Below, one piece after another: positions 1-8,225 of a stretch of 20,174 nt of DNA. How positions within the stretch are numbered: the first letter of the stretch is position 1; each line of letters begins with the position of its first letter. The notes beneath the pieces are model-generated. The model saw only the letters and a list, made by a program, of their open reading frames with translations, searched no databases and was not told the origin of the DNA. This stretch comes from Reticulomyxa filosa (lineage: Eukaryota > Foraminifera > Reticulomyxidae): NCBI GenBank assembly GCA_000512085.1, contig ASPP01020293.1:1-20174 (forward strand), given 5' to 3'. The translations under genes and the position numbers were made by a program.

Positions 1-408
1 ATTACTGAGCAATTTGAAAAAAAAAAAAAAGTTCAACTTTGAAGGATAAGCCCTTCATCCGCTAAGACAAGTCGCCAATACCTATATTACAAAACGATGA
101 GAAACCAACCAACAACATTTGCATTAAAAAGAAAGAGATAAAACAAACCTAAGCTTCCACGAGGATTGAAAAGCGAAAACTGATTTTTGGTGATTGTTGG
201 TTTCAACAAGCCGGGTTTTTAAGTAGCCGTGCAACACGATACCATACGAACGTATCTGCGATGACAGCAGCTTGTTCGGGTGCTTATCTGACTGTGCTTC
301 TTTCATTTCTAGTTGTTCGTGTCTCTTCTGTTTTGATATGTCAACAAACGTCTCCATGTTCTCTTCTTTTGATGTGCTTTCCTTTCTTTTGCTTCTTTCG
401 CGACGCAT
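1..408 (-). CDS. PH-domain protein, N-terminal part (runs off left edge)
   Basis: Minus-strand gene, 5' end inside the window. Exon 1 is 408-149 and exon 2 is 81-38. The intron at 148-82 (67 bases, GTTTGT...ATATAG, phase 2) joins them in frame. ATG at 408 is the first Met after an in-frame TGA, so I chose it. The first ~50 residues are Lys/Glu/Arg-rich. Then comes the start of a pleckstrin homology fold: an HGYLKTR strand, a ~17-residue loop, and WKLRYWRLVL spanning the splice junction, then a Gly-Leu-Ile turn. Before splicing, the exon 1 frame stops soon after WKLR; splicing restores the PH signature, which supports the junction. A second donor (GTTGAA at 37) is followed by a T14 tract on this strand. 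A CAG at 7-5 would give a 33-base intron, too short, so the true acceptor is probably outside the window. PH domains bind phosphoinositides or proteins at membranes. Partners and full length are unknown. Confidence 0.6.
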
Positions 409-672
409 TGCTTTTGCTTCTTTTTTTTTTTTTTTGCATCACATACCCCCTCACCGCTGTCCTTGTTCTTGCCGTTCAAAAAAAAAAAAAAGGTTTTGAA
501 TTTATAAACAAACCCAAAAAAAAAAGAATTTTTTTTTTTAGAACTGAGCAGACGACAAAAATTAGAATTCGTTCACGCTGAAATTACGAGTTGGATTGGT
601 TGTCCTGCGGTTTTTTTTGGTTCGTTATGACGGAAAAAGAGCAAAATTTGAACGCATAACTGTCAGTTGAAA

Positions 673-879
673 ATGGCAACGACCATGGAAAAGTCATCAC
701 AAGGCGACAAAATGTTTCAGTCACAAATGCCAGACGAATTACTCGTTTCCTGGGGGCTACTGGGGATGGGAAAAACGCACGAAACTAACTATTATTACTC
801 GAATGCATCACATTTTGTTCTTTTCTTTATTTTGAACAGTTTTTCCCTCATAACTTTATCTTCAGGAAAGATAAACTAA
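673..879 (+). CDS. Small coding-like ORF or orphan first exon, unrecognised
   Basis: A 68-residue ORF from ATG 673. Its first ~45 codons are clearly less AT-rich than the flanks and use mixed third positions, which is why I keep it. The last ~20 codons turn T-rich and look like intron or spacer. A TTCAG at 860-864 could be a 3' splice site, followed by an open stretch to about 935 and an AATAAA-like run. No donor in the right phase is convincing. No domain is recognised. It lies upstream of and divergent from the PH-domain gene. It may be a first exon, a relic, or chance. Confidence 0.2.
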   Translation: MATTMEKSSQGDKMFQSQMPDELLVSWGLLGMGKTHETNYYYSNASHFVLFFILNSFSLITLSSGKIN

Positions 880-1267
880 TAAGCAGTAAAATCAAAAAAC
901 AAGAAAGTAATCAAAAGAATATTACCAATAAATAATTTTAAAAAGTTGTTTTCATAGCTGTCATTAAAACAAAGGGAGAGATATGCAATATTAAAAAATA
1001 TTATGTATTTGGGGGAATAGTACAAATCAACATTATAGGAGAAAAAACAAGCCAATAATGCCAACATGGAAAGCTTTTTCAAAATTTTGTTAATAAGCTG
1101 TCTATGTCATTTCAGAATATTGTGGGGAGTCTACTGTGGAGAATCTGCACTAAATGTAATACGAAAGGAACTTAGTTCCAAAAAAACAATTTCAATAAAA
1201 GGAAAGTAAATTAAAGAGAATAATGACAAAAGGAAAGTAAGAAAAGACAAGGAAGCAAGAAGTAGTT

Positions 1268-1303
1268 AACTGAGGAAGTTTAACCAAAGGGAGCTCCTCA
1301 GTT
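1268..1303. repeat. Inverted repeat, 9-base arms with 18-base spacer
   Basis: AACTGAGGA at 1268-1276 is the exact reverse complement of TCCTCAGTT at 1295-1303. The right arm overlaps the palindrome GGAGCTCC. It could fold as a hairpin in RNA or DNA. It may be chance; no neighbouring RNA gene was recognised. Confidence 0.4.
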
Positions 1304-1578
1304 CCATACAAGTTCAACTATGTGTGATAAGGGCTTGCCCTACAAAAGAAATACAGCAATTTTATGGTCATAATGGGCAGTATTACTTCTATAACATAAT
1401 AATCACTAAAAATAGCTTAATTATGATCTGGACATTAAGAGATTAACAACTGCGATAGCTTCAAAGTTGAAGTTATATGACAGTCATTGGATTATACAGC
1501 CAGAAATTATCTAATATTTTCATCATATCAAATTATCTTCTAAATTATCTCAAAATCAAACTTTATTTTGTTTGTTTG

Positions 1579-1613
1579 CGTAGTTTTGTTTGCCCAAAAA
1601 TTACGTAGTTTTG
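1579..1613. repeat. Direct repeat CGTAGTTTTG, 25-base period, upstream of OB-fold gene
   Basis: Two exact 10-base copies at 1579-1588 and 1604-1613, the second 51 bases before the ATG at 1665. The period is about 2.4 helical turns. A role as binding sites is only a guess. Confidence 0.3.
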
Positions 1614-1664
1614 ATCGTTTGCAACTTTTAGTTGGATTATCATTTGTTTGACATCTGTTTAAAA

Positions 1665-4091
1665 ATGCAGCGGCAATCTAATCAAGTGTCGTCTCCAACA
1701 TCTCCAGTGTCGAAACGTCCTCCAAAATTTGTAAAAATAAAGGACTTGACACCAACGTCAGGTGGTTTTTCGTTGATTGGGAAGATTGTGTTTGAGAAGA
1801 AAATATTAGACCGATTGAATATTGATGGCACCCGTAAATGTCTTGTGGAATTCCTGATTGGTGACAGCACAGGTATGATATACTTGTATTTATTTCACAA
1901 GAGAAGGAGGGGGGTAAAAAAAGGGGTTATAACTCATAAATCAATAACTTGTGTGAATGGCTTACTCAACCAATTAAAAAAGGTTGTGTAATGTTGACAT
2001 TGCGAAACGAGCAAATTTCGAACATAAAAGTGGGCGAAGTGTTGATACTGCGAAATGCCCGTGTGCATATGTTATTCCAAGGTTACATGCGCGTAGTTAT
2101 AGATAAGTGGGGCGCAATTGACAAAGTACCTAGCAGCAGCATGTCGGATGACATAAACTTTGAGTGCAACAAAAGCGATGTGGAGTACACATTGCAATCT
2201 CCCAAAGAGCACGCACGTGCAACCCGAGAAAACAACTATCGCAATCGCAAGCGTGACCGTGTCTCCCATCACGACACCGAATCGACATCGAAGCAGCAGC
2301 AGCAGCAACGCCCGCGCATTGTTAGAAAATTGCATTCATACGAACAACTGCTTAGCCATACCAATGTCACTACCTGTATTTTCATCAGAGGGAAGTTTAA
2401 AAAAGAAGACATGGCAAATGCTTACCGTTTCGCTAGAATGGAACATCCTTACTTGCGAATGGGGATTCGAAATGCAGTTCACTTTTTTTTTTTCCACCCT
2501 CCCCCCCCCCTTTTTCAAGACAAAGTGAAGACATGCCTTGTGTTTGACTTTTGTAATGCGAGTAGAAAGACAGTGGCAAAGAGTTTGTTGAGATTGTGAC
2601 AAATAAAGACGACACGGTGCCATTAAAGTATGCGACAATAACGGACGAAAAGGAATTTGAAGACGAAGAGTTTTGGATCAAGACAATGGACACAGTGGCC
2701 AATGGCGCCTACGACCACGAAACAGGTACATGCTTCCTCGAGTTGTACAGTAATCCCGGATTGACAAAGCACTGTCTCATCGGTGTTGTTAATCACGCCC
2801 ACATGGATGCCCGTGGCAACTTTTGTCTCTACGATTCCATCTTCACTTACTTGGGTCAAATAGTCGATCATCAAACAAAGATGAAAGGCAACATGAAAGA
2901 CCCCTTTGGCTTCATTTCGTTAAATTTAACTACATAAATATTTATACGTATACACATATATATACATTACTATTTTTTTTTTTTTTTTTTTGGGATTAAA
3001 CAGTGTTCGCTGTCGTCGCCCATTTGTGGATATACTGAGCCGAATATTCACCAACTACGAAAAGGATCCCAATCGCTATCATATGCCACAATTGCACGAG
3101 GAATACGTAAAGCCTCTTCCGTCAAAACCGCGAGACAAGGACCAATCGCCAATTGGCAAAATCAGCTTCCACACGTTTGAGTGGGACGCACAAAGTACCG
3201 AAGAATTTCGACTGGCTTGTCGCAAACATGGTGCCACGGTGCAAGGCGCGTTCTCAGCTGCCTGCATTGTGGCCGTCTGTTGTTTGAATAACTTCCAATC
3301 TCAAGAGCCTACCAAGATAAGACTGATCGTCCCTTGCCAAATGAGCCCGCATGTCGATCCGCCTGTTAACAGCCACGATTGTGTTTGCGGTGCTGCGGCC
3401 TTAGTTTTTGAAGTCAGCATTTCTCTTGGTATTAAACAAAATCAAATAATGTCTTAGCATTGTGTGTTTGTTTTTTATTCACAGTCCCCTTCTCTCCCTT
3501 TTTTTTTTAAAAAAAAAGGAAATGATCCTGTTTACTACACAAAAATAGGTACACCACTGTGGGAACTGGTGCAAAGTTGTCACAAGGAAATGCAAGAATC
3601 AGTCGCCTCTGGTTGTACTTTCGAGTGGATCTCTGCAATAAATGGAAAGGCTTTCCGTCCGTCTGGTGAAAAGATTACCTTGCCAATGGTTACCACAATG
3701 TGCAGCAGTATTGGTGTCAATTGCATGCGGGCTAACTATGGAGAAGGAATTGAAATTAAAGGGGTTAAAATGGTCGGCTCGGCTTATAAAGGCAATGTTT
3801 CTGCTACGCATGCAAGTACAATGGCACATGTGCATGTTAGTTTGTTAGTTTATTTGTTTTTTGTTTAATACCACGCAACAGTTATTATATACCTTTCTTT
3901 TTTTTTTTTTTGAAAAGACCTTCGATGGAAGACTGAACGTGTCGATTGAATACAATTCGCCAGGACTTTCTGAAGAAGAAGCGACCAAATATTGCTCTGC
4001 ATATCATGCTGTGTTGAAAACCTTTTTGAAGCCTGAAACTGATCATCCATTGTCCATAGGTGATATCTTGAAGAAATTTGGAAGCAAGTGA
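1665..4091 (+). CDS. OB-fold / HxxxD acyltransferase fusion protein
   Basis: Six exons: 1665-1872, 1983-2476, 2566-2918, 3004-3428, 3519-3835, 3918-4091. All introns are GT-AG, 82-110 bases, phases 1, 0, 2, 1, 0, and join in frame to 656 residues. Residues ~20-118 form an OB-fold like the SOSS-B/hSSB1 single-strand-binding family: KFVKIKDLTP, then CLVEFLIGDSTG across the first junction, a VGEVLILRNA strand and a VVIDKWG strand. Residues ~125-185 are a basic, polar linker with five Gln. From ~187 (LHSYEQLL) to the end is an acyltransferase of the condensation/alcohol-acetyltransferase fold. It has HPYLRMGI, the catalytic-type H311-x-x-x-D315 in NHAHMDARG, a SSIGV segment with YGEG near the C-terminal half, and a final NVSIEYNSPGL strand. 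Such enzymes move acyl groups from CoA or carrier proteins to alcohols or amines; the substrate is not readable here. Exon 2 holds the end of the OB domain, the linker and the start of the transferase in one open frame, so the fusion is not a modelling artefact. The ATG at 1665 is preferred because it gives a clean start before the OB domain. Confidence 0.82.
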
Positions 4092-4187
4092 ATATTGCAT
4101 AGAAATTTCTCTATTGTCTGAGTATGCTTGTTCGCTTGAGTATGCTGTATTTGTTTTAAAATTTCGACACTGATCCTGACTCAAAAT

Positions 4188-4193
4188 AATAAA
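4188..4193 (+). terminator. Probable poly(A) signal AATAAA of OB/acyltransferase gene
   Basis: Canonical AATAAA 97 bases after the TGA at 4089-4091, in a T/G-rich context. No other copy lies closer to the stop. Confidence 0.55.
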
Positions 4194-4569
4194 AGTTTGG
4201 ATATTTTACTGGCACAAAACTTTTTAAAAAGGTCAGTTTTGAGCCTTTTCTTGCAAGAAAAAAAAGTAAAAAATGCTCTCACTGCTTAATCTAATAAGTA
4301 GTCACTTACATTACAATATCTGGGACAAAACGCTACAGCCTTTTTTCTTGTGTACATAAATGCAATGTTTAACGCCTTTTTTTGTATGTCAAGGATTATG
4401 AAACTTGAGACCTTGTATCTTGAGCATCTTACAATGATACACTTCCCTCTTTCCTGAAATCTTACTATTTTAAGTAATCTTATATATAGCACTATTTAAT
4501 TATTACTGGTAAGGTGTTGAATCATAAAAATTTTAATCTTGATGGTCTGCCATTTTTAAAGGAAGAGCC

Positions 4570-4581
4570 GTGCGCACGTGC
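4570..4581. promoter_or_regulatory. Overlapping palindromes with CACGTG core before JmjC gene
   Basis: GTGCGCAC (4570-4577) and GCACGTGC (4574-4581) overlap. The second holds CACGTG, the E-box/G-box core bound by bHLH and bZIP factors in many eukaryotes. It is a GC-rich island in AT-rich DNA, 33 bases before the ATG at 4615. Function is inferred only from motif and place. Confidence 0.3.
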
Positions 4582-4614
4582 AAGGAAAAAAACTAGAAAT
4601 TGAGTTTATAAAAA

Positions 4615-5954
4615 ATGATAAAAGTGCTGGTATTGATCTGTATTATATTGACAATTATATCAAATGGAAACTGTGTCAATGTGATTGAAATGCACAAAGC
4701 GGGCAAGAACTTGCATAAAAAAGTGTCCTCCTCGAAAATATTGTCTCGAGACAGGGATGGCGACTGTTACTTTCCAGGGTTTTGCAACATAAACATCTCA
4801 CATTGCAACATAGACCGAGTACCTCTAAAAGACCTTTCTTACGAAGAATTTGTGGCCAATTATGTGGACAAAGAAAGGCCAGTGATATTGGAATTGAATG
4901 ATCTGAGTGAAATGCTGGACAATAGCAGTGGGATATTTGAGTGGCAGTCGATGATAAGTCGAGTGCGAAATAAACAAGATTTTGAGCATTTGGTAGATCT
5001 AGAATATAAACATAGCACTCCATATGAGCGTAGTCAAACCTGTGACATCCATGCATTGGAGGATCGAAAGACAGTAGTGTACAAAGAGATTATCGATAGG
5101 ATCTATAAAATTCCGGAAATTTTGGAACACATTGATATTTTTAATCATTTGATTGGATATTTATCGACTGTCGATGGATCCCTATTGGGTTAATTTTTTT
5201 TGTTTTTTTAAACTTTTTAAATCCACGTTTTAAGTATATGTACATATTATATGAAGGCAATAAATGGGTAATATTTGGAAACACTGGAAGTGGTGCCCAA
5301 TTTCACTTTGATTACTATTTGACTTCTTTTTGGAATTTGGTTGTGACCGGGAGCAAATATTGGTTGTTGCTATCGCCGGAGGTTGTGGAAAATGTGCTGT
5401 TCCCTGATGTTAGTGATTTGCATAAGGTCATAAAAATGCCATTGTGGCAGTTTTATCTTCAAATCTATCCTTACTTATCCCTTGTGTTACATGACGCACT
5501 TGTTGCACCCGATAATAAACAACTACACACTCTTAAAAACAAACCTTTTGATACCAATATTTATGAATGTTTACAACGCCCTGGAGACATATTGTATGCA
5601 CCTTCCAAATTTTATCATTCCACTTTTAACTTAAACGCCACTTTATCCGTTTCCAGAAATTTGATTACGTATCAAAATTTTCAATTTGTTTTTGACTTTA
5701 TCACCTCTTTGCAAGCAATGCACTCTGAAGACAAAAAAGGAAATAATGTCGGCATGAAACATGCCATCGAATTATGTGCTGCCTTGTTTCACTTTAACCA
5801 AACCATGTTCAAACAGACAAATTGTTTTACCAAGTCTTTTTTGCAAAGGCTTGGCTCTTTTCCGGTTCAAAAAAATGGAGTCACCAATGCTGACTACTAT
5901 ATTCAAGCTTTAAATTTTGCAGCTCAAGCACCAATGTTTTCTTCTTTTTTTTAA
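4615..5954 (+). CDS. Secreted or ER-lumenal JmjC-type Fe(II)/2-oxoglutarate oxygenase
   Basis: Two exons, 4615-5188 and 5257-5954. The 68-base GT-AG intron (phase 1) joins them to 423 residues. The other nearby acceptor (5234) is out of frame. The first ~20 residues are hydrophobic and end in NGNC, a typical signal peptide. Residues ~75-190 hold the helical lead-in usual before a JmjC core (YEEFVANYVDKERPVIL). The core follows: FGNTGSGAQFHFD with iron ligands H208 and D210, FWNLVVTGSKYWLLLSP with K225 in the usual 2-oxoglutarate contact segment, and PGDILYAPSKFYHSTFNL with distal iron ligand H312. All three metal ligands are present, so it is likely active. Soluble JmjC enzymes with a signal peptide, as in the JMJD8 type, act in the ER lumen; whether this one hydroxylates a protein or sits at the surface cannot be read. 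No KDEL-like end is seen; it ends in Phe residues. Two Asn-rich sequons (NLN, NAT) near H312 fit secretion. Confidence 0.83.
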
Positions 5955-6574
5955 TTCAAAAATAAAATTGACTCATTTATAAACGCTTTTTGATTTTTTA
6001 TTATTATTGTATTTTGTTTTTGTACTATTTTCTTCTTTGGGTCACACTCAATTGTGTAGATGAAAATTAATCTTGCAATTTATTGCTTTTAACAGATTAT
6101 TGAATTTTTTTGCTTGATTCAGTTCATTGTATATTAAATCAAAAATTGTGTGAATTGGGATAATTTTGTACTATCACTTGAAAAAAAACTTGAAAGAGCC
6201 ATTTGACAATTCAAAAATTCAAATAAAAACATCTAAAAAATATTTTACCATTAAGGAAAGAAACTTTTTTTGCCTGCAACAAAAATAAACGTAATTAGAA
6301 ATTAAAAAGAAAAAGTAATTTTTAAGATAATGGAAGCAAAAAACAATTATACATTAGTTTCTATACTTTAAAAATTTCCATATATACCGTTCATAGATGT
6401 TTTTAAATCACTTAAATTTGAACAAAAATAAATCAAGCAATCTTAAACTACAATGACAAAACAACTATTTAGCTTTTCTGCCGATCTTGTCGGACGAATT
6501 GGCTCTTGAAAAATTCTTTCGCAAAAAAAAAAATCTTGCAAACTTTTCATTTCAAATAAGTAGATCGTGCCTGT
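5955..6574. other. AT-rich intergenic spacer, no gene seen
   Basis: About 620 bases of A/T runs with stops in all frames. A small GC-richer patch near 6478-6505 contains CCGA-TCTTG-TCGG (a 4-base stem) but no RNA gene was recognised. The promoter of the C2 gene is presumably in the right part. Confidence 0.5.
5961..5966 (+). terminator. Probable poly(A) signal AATAAA of JmjC gene
   Basis: AATAAA begins 6 bases after the TAA stop at 5952-5954, so the 3' UTR would be very short if this copy is used. Confidence 0.5.
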
Positions 6575-7944
6575 ATGGATCGAGAGAAAAAGAACGACGG
6601 AGATGAAAAAGGTATGCAAGAAATTTATTTTCCAACTTCAAAAGTTTGTGTAGGCTTTTTGTTGTAATCATTTCACTGTCCCTTGTTTTGTTTTACTGTA
6701 GAACAAGGTGAAGATACCGGATTATCAACAACGGACACTTATGTTCAAATATTCTTAATTCAAGTGGAAATTGCAAAAGCTACGAATTTGGTGAAAGCAG
6801 ATGTATTTGGATTATCAGATCCATACTGTCGGGTTAGCAAATTCATTATAATAAATAATTTACCTTAAAAAAAATTAATAATACAATGAATGATTAGGTT
6901 TCAGCTCTCCGTCAAACATACACAACCAAAACAATTATGAAAACATTGAATCCAGTGTGGAATGAAAACACGCAGTTTATATTTTTTAAAGACCCCAAAG
7001 AGTTATCATTTAATGTATGGGATTGGGATCGAGGTACCAAGCATGATCCAATCGGAGAGTGCACTGTATCCCTGGAAGGGCTTTTTGATAATGGCCACGC
7101 TGGTATTATTTAAAAAAAGATGAAAGTAACAATAACAAAAGCATGTTCGACTAAATTTGTTTTGATGTATTCTTTTTTTATAAAACAAATACAATCAAGG
7201 TTTTTCAGGACCAATCGTATTGAAAAAAGTAAAGACGGGAGAATTGTTTGTAACAATTAAATGTCGTAAACTGCTCCCCATCGAATTGGAAATGCGGGCC
7301 ACTCAATTACAAAATTTAGAAAAACAACAACAACATACTCTAGCGGAACAAGGAAAACAGATGGAAGTATTGACAAAACAAAACAATACGTTGACTGAGG
7401 CAAATCAATCATTACAAGAATCAATTGGTTCGTTAACAACAAGCAAGAAAATTTTGGAAGATCAAGCATCACAGCTGAAAACTCGGAGTTCCGAATTTTT
7501 TTTTCTGTTGTTAAATAATGAACAATATTATCAAGCAACAAAAACCCTGAATTTCTAAAAATAGAGCAAGAACTGGAAGAAGAACAAAAAAAATTATCTC
7601 AAGCCCGTGATGTGGTGCAAAAGGAATATGAAGACTTAAACAATCAATGTTTTTTTCTTCAAAGCACGTTACAAGAGGAACAAGATATTTTAAGTGATCT
7701 GGCACGTGAAAATGAGGAACTTAAAAGTTCACTGAAAAAAGGTACTAGTGAACTCGAAGAAGTGACTCAAGAAATTGCAAAATTTCAGCAAGATATCGAA
7801 ACCTCGAAACAAAAAGAAATTCAAGTATCTGCACTTGCATCTACAGATGCCAATGATGATGAAGCCAAAGCATCTGCGCCATTGATTAATGCGAAAGCAA
7901 ACTCTGCCAAGGATACTAACTGTCAATGTTGTGCTGTGCTTTGA
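6575..7944 (+). CDS. C2-domain / coiled-coil protein with C-terminal CaaX box
   Basis: Five exons: 6575-6611, 6702-6832, 6898-7102, 7209-7487, 7565-7944. GT-AG introns of 65-106 bases, phases 1, 0, 1, 1, join to 343 residues. The first exon codes for 12 charged residues plus one base. Residues ~27-150 are a C2 domain: QVEIAKATNL, GLSDPYC, then LNPVWNE and VWDWD. All five usual calcium-binding acidic positions are visible: D46, D52, D98, D100 and D106, so calcium-dependent phospholipid binding is likely. Residues ~155-300 are rich in Glu, Gln, Lys and Leu with heptad spacing and no Pro, which is a long coiled coil. A short Ala/Ser/Asp stretch leads to the end CQCCAVL. The last four residues CAVL are a CaaX box with Leu, the geranylgeranyl type, with two nearby Cys that could be palmitoylated. 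I infer a membrane-anchored calcium-responsive coiled-coil protein, perhaps a tether or trafficking factor. Confidence 0.86.
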
Positions 7945-8167
7945 TTTAAAAATTTGTTTTACTTTGGAAAAATATTTCTTATTTTTTGGTTGTTCGGCTT
8001 GTAAGAACTTTTTTGTTCTGTTATTTTTGAGCATATTAATCCCTTCGTCGCAGTGATTTCTAAGAAAATACAAAAAAGTTCTGCAAAAGAGGGTTGCGTT
8101 AAAGATTTAGTTACAAAAATGTCACATCACAAGAATTTAAGAAGAAAAAAACCCAGACAAAGTGCAA

Positions 8168-8173
8168 AATAAA
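8168..8173 (+). terminator. Possible poly(A) signal AATAAA of C2 gene
   Basis: The first canonical AATAAA after the TGA at 7942-7944, 223 bases downstream and only 52 bases before the end of the convergent giant gene. No canonical signal (TTTATT on plus) was found for the giant gene in 7945-8225. Confidence 0.35.
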
Positions 8174-8225
8174 CCTGAAAGTATGCATATATAATAGAAA
8201 GATAGACAAAAAAAATTTCTCGGTT

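Larger units (their letters stand above)
880..1664. other. AT-rich intergenic stretch without a defensible gene
   Basis: No ORF with coding character on either strand. It contains a 13-base direct repeat (AAAAGGAAAGTAA at 1197-1209 and 1228-1240), a hairpin-forming inverted repeat at 1268-1303, and a 10-base direct repeat (CGTAGTTTTG at 1579-1588 and 1604-1613) in the last 90 bases before the next gene. The start region of that gene probably lies in the final part. Confidence 0.55.
4092..4614. other. Intergenic spacer between OB-fusion and JmjC genes
   Basis: AT-rich, with no coding ORF on either strand. It holds the poly(A) signal of the upstream gene and, near its right end, a GC-rich palindromic patch just before the next ATG. 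Confidence 0.5.

Noticed and set aside
5-37. 33-base GT-AG intron at the left edge of the PH gene
   Set aside because: Far shorter than every other intron here (65-110 bases); the true acceptor is probably outside the window.
261-581. Plus-strand ORFs rich in Phe, Leu and Lys opposite the PH gene
   Set aside because: Coded by homopolymer T and A runs and antisense to an exon with PH-domain character; no domain.
876-1082. Minus-strand ORF of 68 residues, Phe/Tyr/Leu-rich
   Set aside because: Pure AT-rich composition effect; hydrophobicity follows from T-rich codons and no coding signal or splice partner is seen.
1240-1360. Possible tRNA-like element (GTTCAACTA box and AGGGC/GCCCT hairpin)
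   Set aside because: No acceptor stem, no A box at the right distance and no cloverleaf on either strand.
1873-1982. Read-through of the first intron of the OB gene as coding
   Set aside because: The frame stays open to the TAG-free end but splits the OB strand order; removing the intron gives the expected GDSTG-to-VMLTLR strand pair and the downstream frame.
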